The position numbers were made by a program, and so were the translations under genes. The notes under the pieces are model-generated. The model saw only the letters and a program-made list of their open reading frames with translations. It was not told the DNA's origin and did not search any database. DNA of 64,000 nucleotides, taken from the NCBI GenBank assembly GCA_039519185.1, contig CM076850.1, positions 92,377,471-92,441,470 of the forward strand. Reading direction: 5' to 3'. The stretch comes from Astragalus membranaceus (Eukaryota > Streptophyta > Magnoliopsida > Fabales > Fabaceae). Shown here one piece after another: positions 1 through 11,441 of this stretch (position 1 is the first letter of the stretch; each line of letters begins with the position of its first letter).

Positions 1-595
1 AACCGAATTTTCTCTTCAAATCAATTAAATATGATCATTATATTTAAATTTAATGATGTTTCGTTGATAAAATTACAAATGAACCAAAAGAATACTGACT
101 ACTCCCAATTAAGACTCCTACTTCAAATTCCTCACTCCGAGTTTGTGATGCATCTTCAGATACCAATATTGGATTTTGTCATATAAAAAAGTCTGATTAT
201 ATATAATCTGGAGTATAACACAGTCATGTGAAAGATTCATTAACCCTTATTCATACCATGATACCAATACTTAGACTTTTAATTCTAATTAAAAAGTTAT
301 TATTGATCATATTATAACAAATTACTAGACTAAGACAAGCTAATCAATTGGATCAAGTTTAACCATAACTACAGAAACTGACACATACTATAGTATAGCA
401 TGAAAGAGTGTGATCAAGAGAGCTAAAAGATGACAGTGGTTTATCAAAAGCACCTACAGTATCTTGACAAAACACATTTTATAAAATTATCACGACTTGG
501 TTGATCATGGATCTTTGTGTATCAAATTTCTAAATCATAATAATTAAGTTGCACATGTTCCCATAGTCTGGGACTTTGGCAAATATTGAAGTGGT
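1..595. other. AT-rich non-coding stretch
   Basis: I read both strands and see no convincing coding region, RNA gene or structured repeat here. The base composition is AT-rich, like ordinary plant intergenic DNA. Confidence 0.6.
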
Positions 596-901
596 TGATG
601 GAGTTACGCTTGGAGGCAATAGCGATAGAGATGGATTGTCTCTCTGTTGTCAATGCGGTGAACAAAGCATCATCCCTCAACACTGAATTTGATGTCATTA
701 TTTCTCATTGTAAAACCTTATTATAAATTGTTCCAAGCTTTAGGATAAGCTTTATTAGGAGGCAAACAAATCTTGTTGCCCACTCTTGCAAGGGCATCAA
801 GAAACAATGCTAACTCCCACGTTCATTATTATAGTTCACACCTTGCATTGCAACTATTATTGAAAGTGAAATAATATAAGTTTGTTTGAGTAAAAAAAAA
901 A
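596..901 (+). pseudogene. 5'-truncated LINE tail: RNase H domain fragment with poly(A)
   Basis: Reading from about 596, a frame gives IAIEMDCLSVVNAV, which matches the plant retroelement RNase H domain (the E-x-D-C/S-x-x-V-V core). After an in-frame TAA it continues with FRISFIRRQTNLVAHS, the conserved C-terminal end of that domain (R-R-Q-x-N-x-V-A-H). One further frameshift follows in the AHS-LARASRN part. A run of ten A residues at 892-901 closes the unit, as expected for target-primed reverse transcription of a LINE. The family assignment is by motif recognition. The left boundary is not resolved, and no RT domain precedes it, so this is a dead 5'-truncated copy. Confidence 0.7.
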
Positions 902-2056
902 TGTTCCCATTAGTCATTTTAATTTTGATCCCTCTATATTACTCTTCCACGATTTTAGTCCTCCACTTTATTTTTTCACAATTTTAGTCGCTCAAATTTT
1001 CCAATTTGTAAAATATTTGCCCAACCAAAATTGGTCAATAGAAAACTATATTGTGTCACCTCATTCATTAACGTGACATTCATGTTTTCTTACTCACATG
1101 CCACCTCACCATGCCATGTCACTTTTTCCCGTAGAAAACAATCTTTTAGTAGTTAAATTATATTTTAAAATAAATAAAAAAGAAAAAACATTTTCCTGGA
1201 GTTTAATTGAAGAAGCATATATTTTGTCATGTCAATTGGCAAGCTAAGTCTAAATTTTATTACTTGTGCTCTGAAACCCCATTTCGCTTTCTCTCAAGAT
1301 TAGAAGTGCAATTAAGTCTTAATTTAATTACTCAAGCAAATTACTCAATTGACAAGCTAACATTTCTCCCACCCCTAACTAATTACTAACTACTAACATT
1401 TACTTATACAAAATTATTATTTTTATTGTTTAAAAATATATATTAATAATTCGACAAGGATTCATAATTCATGGTTCCAAGGCAAGAATGCTTGTCAACA
1501 ACTTTTAAGTGAATGCTACTTTTTTATCTTCAAAAAAGTGAACGCTACTTTGATTTTTGAAGAACGTATAAGATTTTCTAAATTCATAATTCTCTACATT
1601 TACCTACATTCAATTTCATTTTTGTTAAAAGGTGATAGAGAGAATATAGAGAAGAAATTGATGAGTTAAAAAAGACATAAATACCCTTTAAATTAGCCTA
1701 ATTATAAGAGAATGTATAGGTGAATGTAGAGAATTTTGACTTTAGAGAATCATGATCCACGCACACGCCTTTCTTTTTCTAGTTGACGGAGATAAACTGA
1801 TAAATATATAAACTAAAAGGAATCTGCATGGAAATCAAGATATTATATATTATAATTCTTCGGGTTGAAGGTACTAATAAAACAGTTACGAAGTCAATTT
1901 TATTTCAACTACATGTAACCATAGGGAACGATAATACAAAATGCATATGATCGGCAACTACAAGAAGGTTAATTATTATTTAGCTATATATAATATTGAT
2001 AGATATTAAGTATATTATTTTCGCACACATACATGCAATAATATGCATGGTCATCA
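902..2056. other. Non-coding, with one arm of a foldback-like repeat at about 903-1100
   Basis: The first 200 bases contain spaced phrases such as TTTTAGTC and ACCAAAATTGGTCAA. They recur in inverted form at about 44270-44440, so they look like one arm of a dispersed inverted-repeat element. The rest is AT-rich and I see no gene in it. Confidence 0.4.
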
Positions 2057-2347
2057 TCATGGAACAGTAGTTGTAGGGGCATTAGCAGCTTCTTGGCTTT
2101 CAACTTTAAGATTTCCACTGTTAGCTGCAGCGAATTTCTTCATCGGTCCACACATATAAACACAATACCCAGGAGTAGGAAATATATAACAAGATGGATG
2201 ATTCCAACGACACCACGGCCATAGTAACTCACTTTTGTAAATACGATCATCATTCTCTGACACACCTCTTCCTGAAGCCACAACACCATTCACAATTGCT
2301 GCTACAACCACAAGAACTAAAACAACACAAGCACTAGCTTTTGCCAT
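2057..2347 (-). CDS. Small secreted peptide with four cysteines, function unknown
   Basis: This 96-residue frame starts with a clear signal peptide: Lys3, then a hydrophobic core at about residues 8-23 (VVLVLVVVAAIVNGVVA), with a likely cleavage after Ala24. The mature part has four cysteines at 46, 53, 62 and 66 (C-x6-C-x8-C-x3-C) in a Trp/Pro/Tyr-rich patch, then an uncharged Ala/Thr/Pro-rich tail ending TTTVP. Four cysteines could make two disulphides in the secretory pathway. I do not recognise the family; the spacing does not fit the usual nodule-specific cysteine-rich or defensin patterns. A TATA motif about 85 bases upstream of the ATG supports a real gene. It is the only apparently intact host gene in the window. 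CACTA-1 begins just upstream of its promoter. Confidence 0.6.
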   Translation of the reverse strand: MAKASACVVLVLVVVAAIVNGVVASGRGVSENDDRIYKSELLWPWCRWNHPSCYIFPTPGYCVYMCGPMKKFAAANSGNLKVESQEAANAPTTTVP

Positions 2348-2427
2348 AGTAATTAATAATATATTGATGCTTGTTCTCTTTTTCTTTGTTTAATTTGCAT
2401 GGAAATAATTGGCTCCAAAATCCTCCA

Positions 2428-2435
2428 ATTTATAG
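2428..2435 (-). promoter_or_regulatory. TATA box of the small secreted peptide gene
   Basis: The minus strand reads CTATAAAT here, 81-88 bases upstream of the ATG at 2347. This is a normal distance for a plant TATA box plus a short 5' leader. No other strong TATA candidate is closer. Confidence 0.5.
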
Positions 2436-2479
2436 AGCCGATGAGAACGGTTGTTAGCCTAATAAAGATGGGAATGAAT

Positions 2480-2735
2480 TAAATTTGCCATTGCGTGTGG
2501 CAATTGATTTTGGTAGCAGTGCACCAGATCTTAAGAAAAATGGCGTCCTATTGGGCAGTACTCTTGCTATAAGCGCTGGGCAATGGGCAGCGCTGCTTAT
2601 GGGTAACGCGCTGTTGAAGATGGGCAACACTTTAAGGTCAAACATTGCGTATTGGTGGGGCGATGGGCAGCGCTTTTTAGGAAGCGCTGCTTATTGGTGA
2701 CGCGTGCTAGCAATGGGCAGCGCTTTAAAGGAAAA
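2480..2735. repeat. CACTA-1 left subterminal repeats
   Basis: Repeated ATGGGCAGCGCT and its variants occur in both orientations, for example near 2585, 2663 and 2713. In CACTA elements such motifs are the binding sites of the TNPA-type protein and are needed for excision. They match the array at the right end (11143-11441). Confidence 0.75.
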
Positions 2736-2845
2736 CGCTGCCTATGACTTATATTTTTTTGACATTCCCTCGCATTCAGCTTAACGTCTCTCTCTCACAG
2801 TTCGCCTCCCACTCTCTCCCTTGCGAAGAACACAAACCCAGCAAC

Positions 2846-2846
<1 letters not shown>

Positions 2847-2884
<38 letters not shown>
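2847..2884. repeat. (TC)n(AC)n microsatellite
   Basis: An uninterrupted run of TC dinucleotides passes directly into AC dinucleotides. It lies in the presumed 5' leader region of the CACTA-1 transposase transcript and creates a spurious Ser/Leu/His reading frame. Confidence 0.95.
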
Positions 2885-3769
2885 TTGCTCCATTGTGAAA
2901 AACAACCCAACAACCTCACACACACTCCCTCGTTTCGTTCACTCTTTTGTTTCCTGAAAACCATCGCACTCTCTCCCTCATTTTCGCGATTTGATTTCGT
3001 TCACTCTCCCCTTGAGCTTGTGTGCTCCCTTTGACATCGTGAGCTCGTCATCGTTTCCTCACTGCGTACAAAGGTTAGTATCCCTCCATGCTCGTTTCCT
3101 CACGTCATTGCATGTTGTTCTACTTATTTTAATGGCATTGGAACCTTAGGTTAGATGATTCTATGTGAAGTTGATGCTTGATGATTGGTGAAATGTAGGT
3201 GAAGTGTTTGTTGATATTACCAAATGAAATGCTTGTTATTTGAATGTTGTTCTAGGTTAAGGGATTCTTGTGTTGTATTTCTAAACTTGAGAAAATGAAG
3301 ATTGATGTTGAATTTGGGGCTGATTTGTTGTTTATTTTACTCCATGAAACTAGTAATTCTATACATGACTTGGAGCTTGTAAATAAATGATTTGGTTTTG
3401 GAATTGATAATCTTCTTAAGTTGTATATATTTGGTGAATGAAACTAGCAAAGTAAAATCGAATATGCCTATATCGAATATGCGAATTGTTTGTTAGGTTT
3501 TGCGAGTTTGTTTTGCCGGAGCTTCGCCTTTGTTGTTCGAGTCCATCCTGGTTCGAGAGTTTGTTATAGTTCGTGGTTCTCGTTCGTTCGAGTTCATTGT
3601 TGCTTCCACTTGTTCAGGTACTTTTTTTGTTTTCTTGTATTTATTATATGAAGAATGGAAATATGGAAGACATCAAAGTCTTTGATTTCTTTTGTTGAAA
3701 ACAGTTGAATGTCTTAGCTTCAAAAAAGTTGTACATTGTGTGTTTTTCACGAATAATAGGTTTAAGTTC

Positions 3770-6700
3770 TCTTATCGATCAGGATTTTATTATAAATATT
3801 GCGAAACTACGGATAGAAAGTGGATGTCCTGCCAATCGTTTGTCCAAGGAATATGTCGATGGGGTGGATTATTTTGTCAACTGTGCTGTTGAACGTTAGG
3901 GACTTCTAGTAATATCAAGTGTCCTTGTTTAAGTTGTTGTTATGTAAAATCAGTTAATGCAGATGAGTTGCCCGGACATTTAAAGGGTTACGGAATTGAT
4001 CAAAGTTACACTTGTTGGACAATGCATGGTGAGGAAAGGGGTGAATCTTCAAATATAGGTAATAGTACTGAGAGATGTGCGCCGGTTGACACCGAAAGAC
4101 CTACATTTGATGGGGATGAATTTGAAGGGATGGCAAAGGCTGTTGAAGACGATCTTAATGACTGTCCAAAAATGTTTGAGAAGTTGATAACGGATGCGGA
4201 GACACTGTTGTATTCGGGTTGTACTGAATTCACAAAATTATTGGCTGTGATAAAGTTGTATAACTTGAAAACATGCCACAGATGGACGGATAAGAGCTTT
4301 ACGGAATTACTCGCACTATTGAAAGAAATGTTGTCGAAGGATAATGTGCTCCCTTCTCGGACGTATGATGCAAAACAAATGTTAGGGTCCATTGGCTTGA
4401 ACTATGAGAAGATACACGTTTGTCCCAATGATTGCATTTTATTTCGGAATGAACATGCATTGTTAAAATCGTGTCCTAAATGTAATGCATTGCGGTATAA
4501 AAAGAAAAAATCTGCTCCAGAAAAGGTGTTGTGGTATTTTCCCATAATTCCTCGATTTAGGCGCATGTACCGTAGTTCAGAAGATGCAAAACACTTGACA
4601 TGGCATGAGTATGAAAGGATTAAAGATGGCATGCTACGACACCCGGCGGATTCTCCGCAATGGAAAAAAATTGATATTGATTATTCTGATTTCGGGTTGG
4701 ATCCAAGAAACCTACGACTTGCATTGTCTGCTGATGGATTTAACCCGCACAATATTCAGAGTAGCTCCCACGGTACATGGCCCGTGATTTTGGCGATCTA
4801 TAACTTACCTCCATGGCGTTGCATGAAACGCAAATATATGATGTTGTCTTTGTTAATTTCTGGGCCCAAGCAACCAGGAAATGATATTGATGTATACTTG
4901 GCTCCTTTAATTGAAAACTTGAAACTAATGTGGGAGATTGGAGTAGAGGTGTATGATGGGTTCAGAGAAGAAAGTTTTGCCCTGAGGGCTATGATTTTTG
5001 GCACAATTAATGACTTTCCAGCATACGACAATCTATCTGGGTACAGTAACAAAGCTCAGTGTGCATGCCCTATATGTGAAGATAACACTGATTGGATGTG
5101 GTTGGAACATGGTAAGAAGAATATCTACCCTGGTCATCATAGATTTTTGCCATCTACTCATCACTATCGACTATTGAAAAAGGCATTCAATGGGAATACC
5201 GAAACCCGTAAAGCTCCCATGGCTTTGACAGGTGAACAACTATTTGAAAAGGTGAAAGATTTGAACATTAAATTTGGGAAGCCTTTTGCAGGAGAGCTTG
5301 CCAAACGGGGGTGAAAGAAAAAGTCAATTTTCTTTGAGTTGCCATACTGGAAGTCATTATATGTAAGGCACTTCATTGATGTGATGCATGTTGAAAAAAA
5401 TGTTTTTGAAAGTGTCATTGGTACCTTACTCAATATGCCAGAAAAGATTAAGGATACTATCAACTCGAGGTTGGACTTGCTTAATATGGGGTTGAGACCA
5501 AAATTGGGTCCGCTAAAGAAGGGTACACGTACATATCTACCTCCGACAGCTCATACTCTATCTAAAAAGGAGAAGACCGTGTTTTGTAAGTTTCTTCATG
5601 GAGTTAAAGTTCTAGAGACGTACTCTTCAAATGTTACGAACCTTGTATCGATGAAAGACCTCAAGTTAAATACTTTAAAGTCCCATGATTGTCATGTTCT
5701 AATGGAGAATTTGCTACCCATTGGTATACGATCCATTTTGCCTAAGAAAGAGCGCCAGACCCTAACCAAACTTTGTTTCTTTTTTAAGGCGATTTGTAGT
5801 AGAGTGATTGACTCTGGAAAGTTGCCATCATTGCAAAGAGAAATTACTGTCACTTTGTGTGAGCTTGAGTTGTATTTCCCACCTTCATTTTTTGACATAA
5901 TGATTCATCTAATAGTTCATCTGATTAGAAAGATACAATTGTGTGGCCCATGTTACATGAGATGGATGTATCCGTTTGAGCGTTACATGAAGATATTAAA
6001 AGGATATGTGAAAAACCGATCACGACCCAAGGGTTGTATTGTTGAGCGCTACATAGTTGAAGAAGCTATTGAGTTCTGCATCAACTATCTATCTATTCTT
6101 GAATATTCTGTGGGACTGCAAAGGTCTCGTCACTTAGAAAGCATTAGTAATGGGATGTCAGTAACTAAAATAGTTATGTAATCAAGGAAAGAACTAGATC
6201 AAGCACACTTATATGTTTTGCACAATGATAGTGAGGTTGATTCATATGTTGCCAAGCACATGGACATACTTAAGAGTGATCACCCATATAAGGGTCAAGT
6301 TTTGTTAACAAAAGAACACAATCAGAGTTTCATAGTGTGGCTAAAAGAGCACATTGATTTCGAGTTTGCTATGAATCCTACCTCGATTTCAGAAAGATTG
6401 AGATGGTTAGCAAAAGGTCCAAATATACCTGTTTTCTCTTACACCAGCTTTCTAATGAACGGGTATAAAAAAACCATGATGAACAGAGTAAAATGCAAAA
6501 TAGTGGGGTGACTCTTGTAGCTCAAGTTATGCATACATCAAGTGCCAAAGACAGAAACCCCATATACGCGAATATGTCATACTTCGGGGTCATTTAACAC
6601 ATGTGGGAGTTGGATTACAACATGTTTCAGGAGCCCGTGTTCCAATGTAAGTGGGTTGATAATAATAATGGTTTACAGATTGATGAGCCAGGGTTCATGC

Positions 6701-6786
6701 GGGTGAATTTCAACAAGTTAGGATATAAAGATGAGCCTTTTATGTCACTGATCCAGTTGATATCAATTGGTCCACTGTTTTATTGA
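3770..6786 (+). pseudogene. TNP2-like CACTA transposase (Transposase_21) with DUF4218 and DUF4216, inactivated
   Basis: The N-terminal transposase-associated region starts near 3790 (DRKWMS, then NRLSKEYVDGVDYFV in a second frame, so one frameshift). It continues through KCPC near 3920 (another shift). The main frame from 3968 contains the TNP2 core, including WPVILAIYNLPPW and the CACPICED cysteine cluster near 5070. An in-frame TGA at 5312-5314 interrupts the conserved stretch just before FFELPYWKSLYVRHFIDVMH. The DUF4218 part follows (LKSHDCHVLMENLLP, later GPCYMRWMYPFERYMK) to an in-frame TAA at 6179-6181. A frameshift near 6508 precedes a DUF4216 part (MWELDYNMFQEPVFQCKW at 6601). The normal family product is one protein of about 1000 residues that cuts the CACTA ends. 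At least three frameshifts and two nonsense codons make this a pseudogene. Confidence 0.85.
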
Positions 6787-7207
6787 CAAATAAAAAACTG
6801 GTGAATGACATTGATGATCAAGCAACCGATGATGATGGTATTGAGGATGACCCTTTCTTCGGGACATCACTACCAACAGTAGGGGAAAGTAATCCTAGAG
6901 AGGATGTTGTGTATGTTAGAAAGGATCATAGTGATGGAATGACGATTCGTCAAAAACAAAGTACCAAGAAGCGAATTGCAAATAAAATTATATCCAAGAA
7001 AAGGAAAAGGTAATATAGACTTACATCAAATGCATTTTTACATAGTTTTCATCTTCTTGACTGGTTATTTATTTTTTGTTGGTCTTTTGGATAAATATAA
7101 CAATAACAATGTTTATTCATCTTCTTGATTAGTTATTTACATAGTTATCATCTTCTTGAGTGGTTATTTTTTTTTCTTGACTGGTTATTTATTTTATTGT
7201 AGGTCAG

Positions 7208-8614
7208 ATGGTAGATCATAGTGATCATGGTAGTGGGCATGATAGTGGGCATGACAGCGGTCATGAGAGTGATGTTGGAAACTATATCAGGAAGCAGGCT
7301 CCCCGTGGAATGACTGTCAAAAAAGATATCATCGGTCGGATAAATAAAGGAAAAGGACCCTTATCAGTAAGTTACTACTTACTAATTAACTTAATTCAAT
7401 ACTTAGATTTAATTGTTTGTTAACTAATTTATTAATGACATAATGCAGGTCGAGTGGAATGTTAAGGGTCAACCAATTGGAAGAAACGGCACACAGTTGA
7501 TTACCTTCGTTGGTAGTAAGGTAAAACAAATTATACCAATTACAATCCCTAATTGGAATGACAGAAAAAATGTCGTTTTGAGGAAACAAAAATAGGAGTT
7601 CTGGTTAACAATACAAGTATATAATTTTAGATCTCTTTAGTTATCTTATTTAATAATTTTGTAACCATATATATTTATATCATTTTTATTGAATATGTGT
7701 AAGCAGAAATTTTTTGATGTGGATGAGTCTCGAAAAGCCTGGTTAATGAAGGAAGCTGGAATGTTACATCGGAATTTCAGGACTAGTCTAACAAATAAAT
7801 GGCTGAGAGATCATAGTGGAAACATCAGACGGGAGCCTCCACCACTATATAGTGGATTTATTACAAGGGAAGATTGGGGTATATTTGTTAGGAAGCGCAC
7901 CGAAGATCCAGATTTCTTGGTTAGTACTATAATCTATTAAGTTATAACTTAAAATATATTTGACAATTATATATTATGCATTAATGTATATTTATCTCTC
8001 TAAATAGAAAGAAATCCAAGAGAATCGAGAGAGAGAGCTTCTGGTTGTGAGTACCCTTATAGAGGCGGTGCAAGTGGATATCAAATTATTGAAGAGAGAT
8101 TGGTAAGATACAATAAGCTTGAGTTCTTTTCGTTTAATGAATCTTTTGATTTATAATTTCTTAACATTTGGTAAATTTAATTATAGTTGGAGGAGGGTGG
8201 GAAAGATCGTACTAAAGAAAGTATTGAGCGACATGTTTTGTGGGTAGAGGCCCGACAAAACACGGATGGGGAGATTGTGGATCCCAAAACTAAGGAGGTG
8301 ACTCGTAGAATTGTAAGTATTTCCAAAAAAATTTAAATTTTTATGATCTTTGTAATTAATGTATAATAATTTTATTGTACTTTTGTTTTATGAATTAGGA
8401 AACCATATCACAGTCTGTGTCACAGGGAGAGATCTTTGATTGCTCTGAAAAAGAAATCATTTCTCGTGCCATGGAAAGGGAAGAATACTCGGGTCGTACA
8501 AGGGGTTGTGGATTTGGCGTTAATCCAACCCACTACCTTGGATCAAAGAAGCAAAGTACTCTTGATGAGCATCATGATTGTCAACAAAGTAGAGAGTTGC
8601 GAGTATTGTATTAA
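7208..8614 (+). pseudogene. Second CACTA gene: Spm-type plant transposase (Transposase_24/Ptta-like), multi-exon remnant
   Basis: Several exon-like blocks lie in a row. An acidic His/Asp/Gly-rich repeat (HDSGHDSGHESD, 7220-7275) comes first. Then come VEWNVKGQPIGRNGTQLITFVG (from 7450), WLMKEAGMLHRNFRTSL (7740), EDWGIFVRKRTEDPDF (7872), ASGCEYPYRGGASGYQIIEE (8042), LEEGGKDRTKESIERHVLW (8188) and RGCGFGVNPTHYLG (8500). The W-K-x-F-R-x-x-L and G-G-x-x-x-Y patterns are those of the plant Ptta/En/Spm transposase family, which sits downstream of TNP2 in many CACTA elements. Blocks are separated by AT-rich stretches with GT/AG borders, so introns are likely. I did not confirm an open spliced frame. 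Confidence 0.7.
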
Positions 8615-9159
8615 GGTCTAAGGGCTGAACTTAGTGATTTCAAATTGCAATATGGGTTGGTTTCGGCGCCTGCGGTACCATCCCCTGCCACAAATAGCGC
8701 ACGAGATAGCTGTACTATTCCGTCAACTAAGGTATTAATTGTTTTTTTTACAATAAATATGGAATTAATTATTAAACTCTCTTATTACATCAAATACTGT
8801 CTTTATTATTTTCTGTTTATAATTGATTTAGGACATCAATGAGTGTGAGTGTGAGTGTGAATTGTATATCTCAAACCCACATCAAATGGTTGCAATAGGC
8901 TTCATATGTAATCAATTGGGTCCCTTGATGCACAATTTACCCCTACCTCTAGAGTCAGAGTTGACTGTGCAATTGTGAGGGAGGCATCATTGCCTGTTCC
9001 AATTGTCAGTATAAATTTATTGATTGTGCAAGATGCAGTTGGTACCTTTGTGGCATGGCCAACACACCTTGTCGTTGTAAGTGACAATATATTTGTAACT
9101 AATTATTATTATTTGTCATATATTGTGTGCTAACTATGTAATTATTTTTTTAATATGTA

Positions 9160-9613
9160 GGTACGGCAAAATGCAAAATCTAGGGGCAAAAGTGTTGGCA
9201 AGGCAAAATCTACTGGCAAGAAAGTGTCTCGGTCCGGCCCTTCTACACAAAATTCTCAGCCCGCCCCTCCTCCAAAAGTGACTCAGCCCTCCCCTCCTCC
9301 AAAAGTGACTCGGGCCTCCCCTTCTCCAATTGTGTCTCAGTCTCAGCCCTCCGCCTCTTCCATTAATGATTATAAGATGATTGGTTATATGGAAATGCAC
9401 ATGGAATTCAGGATGACTGCGGCAAGCCCACTTCAATTAGAGATGAATGACCAAGTTTTTGGGAATTTAGGTCAAACACTGACGATCACACGTGAGGATA
9501 TCGATGATGTTTCTAAATTGAAGTGGGCAACCAGTACTTCTATTAGAGCATATGTCAGGTACGTATGTAATTTATTATTTGACATTATTGAAATTATTTT
9601 ATTATATCGTTAA
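9160..9613 (+). pseudogene. Proline/serine-rich linker region upstream of the Ulp1-like protease
   Basis: Starting after a TGTAG acceptor-like site at 9160, the frame encodes a Pro/Ser-rich segment. It has two near-identical PPPKVTQPS-type repeats, followed by a 60-residue region leading to a GTACGT donor-like site near 9560. It is in the correct position to be the N-terminal part of the Ulp1-like protein that follows. No enzymatic motif is visible in this part. Confidence 0.45.
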
Positions 9614-9639
9614 TTTAATTTGTATATATCTCTAATTAT

Positions 9640-10380
9640 AGGTACTTGTATGAGGACATTTTGGTCCCTTCGGAACAGACACAGATTTGTGTTCTTGTGA
9701 CCGAATAATACAAACCTGCGTGAAGTGTCCCCGAAGTTGCGTAATTATGAGACGCTTGTGGAACAAAATAGGAGAGCGGTTATAAATTATATCACTCAAC
9801 GCTTCTGGGAAGCTCGAAGTACAAGCGTCGATACCATGTTTTTGGCACCGTGTGTCTTAGGGTTAGAGATTTAATCCATTCTTATATAACATGCATTTTT
9901 TAAATACTAGTCAATTACTTATTCAAAATTTTATTTTGTAGGCAACATTGGATTCTGTTAGCAATAAATCCTAAGAAAGATACGGTGTACTACATTGATT
10001 CATTGCATGGTCATTTCAACAACTACCCCGAGTTGATCGAGAAATTTAATAGGTGTGTGTATTTCGATCCCTCTGCATATTTCTTAGTTTTACTTATATA
10101 CGTATGTTTTTCGAATAATATAGTTATATGACATTGTGTTCAGTTGTTTGAAAACATATTGGGGATTGGAACAATAGATGTAAGTTTGTAATCAATGTTC
10201 TTATATATTTAATTACATTATTTTGTGAAAAAAATGTTTTAAATTAAATTTAACAATTAACTAATCTTTTGTTTAGTAGTGTCTAAAACAACCCAATAGC
10301 AATGATTGTGGGTATTATGTAATGAAATTTTTGAAGGAAATTATTACCCACAACCAAACGACTATTCCCCGACAGGTATC
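9640..10380 (+). pseudogene. Ulp1-like cysteine protease (C48 family) of CACTA-1
   Basis: Exon-like blocks carry the hallmark triad of the SUMO/ubiquitin-like protease family. QHWILLAINP starts after a GTAG acceptor (catalytic His codon at 9946-9948). YYIDSLHG holds the Asp (codon 9997-9999), and SNDCGYYVMKFL holds the Cys (codon 10307-10309), all in the expected order and spacing with two introns between. Ulp1-type proteases cleave ubiquitin-like modifiers and are carried by a known subset of plant CACTA and MULE elements; why is unclear. Upstream, the segment around 9700-9715 has a TAA in one frame, and the last exon needs a frame change. The triad is preserved but the whole gene is probably not translatable. 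Confidence 0.75.
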
Positions 10381-10748
10381 TACTTAGAATTCTTTTTGAT
10401 TTTGACATAATAATAGTAAATTCCATTTAATCATTTCAATTCTAGTTTTAATTATTTATATAATTTCAATATTTTCCTGATTGTCGGGTGAGGACATACT
10501 CTGATGAGCAACTACTTGAGCTTAGGGGAGAGTGGTGCTGTTATGTCTCACGTTTTTTATTTATTTTGAATAGAATCTAATACTGTAAGTTTTTAGAGTT
10601 TGATTTGGATACATATAGCTAAGTTAGTTTTGGTTCTTATTGTAAGTTTAGCTAGTTTTGAATATATATGAATTGAATAATAACTTGTTAGCTAGTTTGT
10701 TTTGGTTCATCTTGTTGGGTATATATATGTTGACATATTTGTGCATTT

Positions 10749-10750
<2 letters not shown>

Positions 10751-10798
<48 letters not shown>
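10751..10798. repeat. (AT)n microsatellite
   Basis: About 24 uninterrupted AT dinucleotides lie within the 3' non-coding part of CACTA-1. Confidence 0.95.
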
Positions 10799-10800
<2 letters not shown>

Positions 10801-11142
10801 CTAGTTTGTTTTGATTCTGGTGTATTGTAATTTGTTGGTTTTGCTGAGAAATAGAATTGGAATGAATTGGGAAACAAGTGTAGAATTGGAATGAATCGGA
10901 AAACAAGTGTTTAATTCATTAACCATCGCTTGTTTTGATTCTGGTGTATTTGGATATAATTTGATTTGGATACATATAGTTAAGTTAGTTATGTGTGATT
11001 TTGCTGGTTTACTTGCTGAGAAATAGAATTGGAAGGAATTGGGAAACAAGTGTTTAAAGTTGGGAAGCCAAATGAGCAAATATGACCAGGAAAATTGTAA
11101 ATGTAAAAAAGAAAACAAAGAAAAACAAGAAAAAAAAATTAC
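10799..11142. other. CACTA-1 3' non-coding region with an internal duplication
   Basis: Two diverged copies of a block beginning TTGTTTTGATTCTGGTGTA and containing GAGAAATAGAATTGGAA lie at about 10806-10915 and 10930-11060. There is no coding signal; the long minus-strand frames here are artefacts of the duplicated AT-rich sequence. Confidence 0.6.
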
Positions 11143-11441
11143 ACAATGGGCAGCGCTTGTAGGACAAAGCGCTGCTCATTGCCTTAGCGCTTTTAGGAAT
11201 GGGTAGCGCTTTTATGAGAATGAGCAGCGCTTATGCTAAAAAGCGCTGCCCATTCCCAAAATGCGCTAACATGATGAGCAGCTCTTTTCCCAGGAGCGCT
11301 ACCCATGGCTATCCATGAGCAGCGCTTTTAAGAGCGCTGCCCATTGTTGGAGTGGAATCAGCAGCGCCAAGTTTAGCAGCGCTCGAAAGCGCTGCCCATG
11401 GCTAAAAAAAGCGTTGCCCATCCCCAAATCTGTTGTAGTGT
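11143..11441. repeat. CACTA-1 right subterminal repeats and terminal inverted repeat
   Basis: More than ten copies of the GCAGCGCTTTT / AAGCGCTGCCCAT motif occur in alternating orientation. The last ten bases (11432-11441) are TGTTGTAGTG, the terminal inverted repeat. The dense inverted copies could fold into a long hairpin. Confidence 0.85.

Larger units (their letters stand above)
2455..11441 (+). mobile_element. CACTA-1: decayed autonomous En/Spm-type DNA transposon
   Basis: The right end at 11441 reads TGTTGTAGTG, the inverse of a CACTACAACA terminus. The last 300 bases and the first 290 bases carry many copies of the subterminal motif GGGCAGCGCT/AGCGCTGCCC in both orientations. Between them lie, in order and on the plus strand, a TNP2-like transposase, a second Spm-type transposase gene and a Ulp1-like protease, which is a known gene content for plant CACTA elements. 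The left CACTA terminus is missing, so the left limit (about 2455) is only where the GCAGCGCT-type sequence begins, and no target duplication can be tested. All coding parts carry stops or frameshifts, so the copy is dead as an autonomous element. Confidence 0.85.

Noticed and set aside
2744..3034. Ser/Leu-rich frame over the TC/AC microsatellite
   Set aside because: It is a microsatellite artefact in the CACTA-1 leader.
9134..9436. Minus-strand frame with WRRGG repeats
   Set aside because: It is the antisense of the proline-rich repeat of the CACTA-1 protein.
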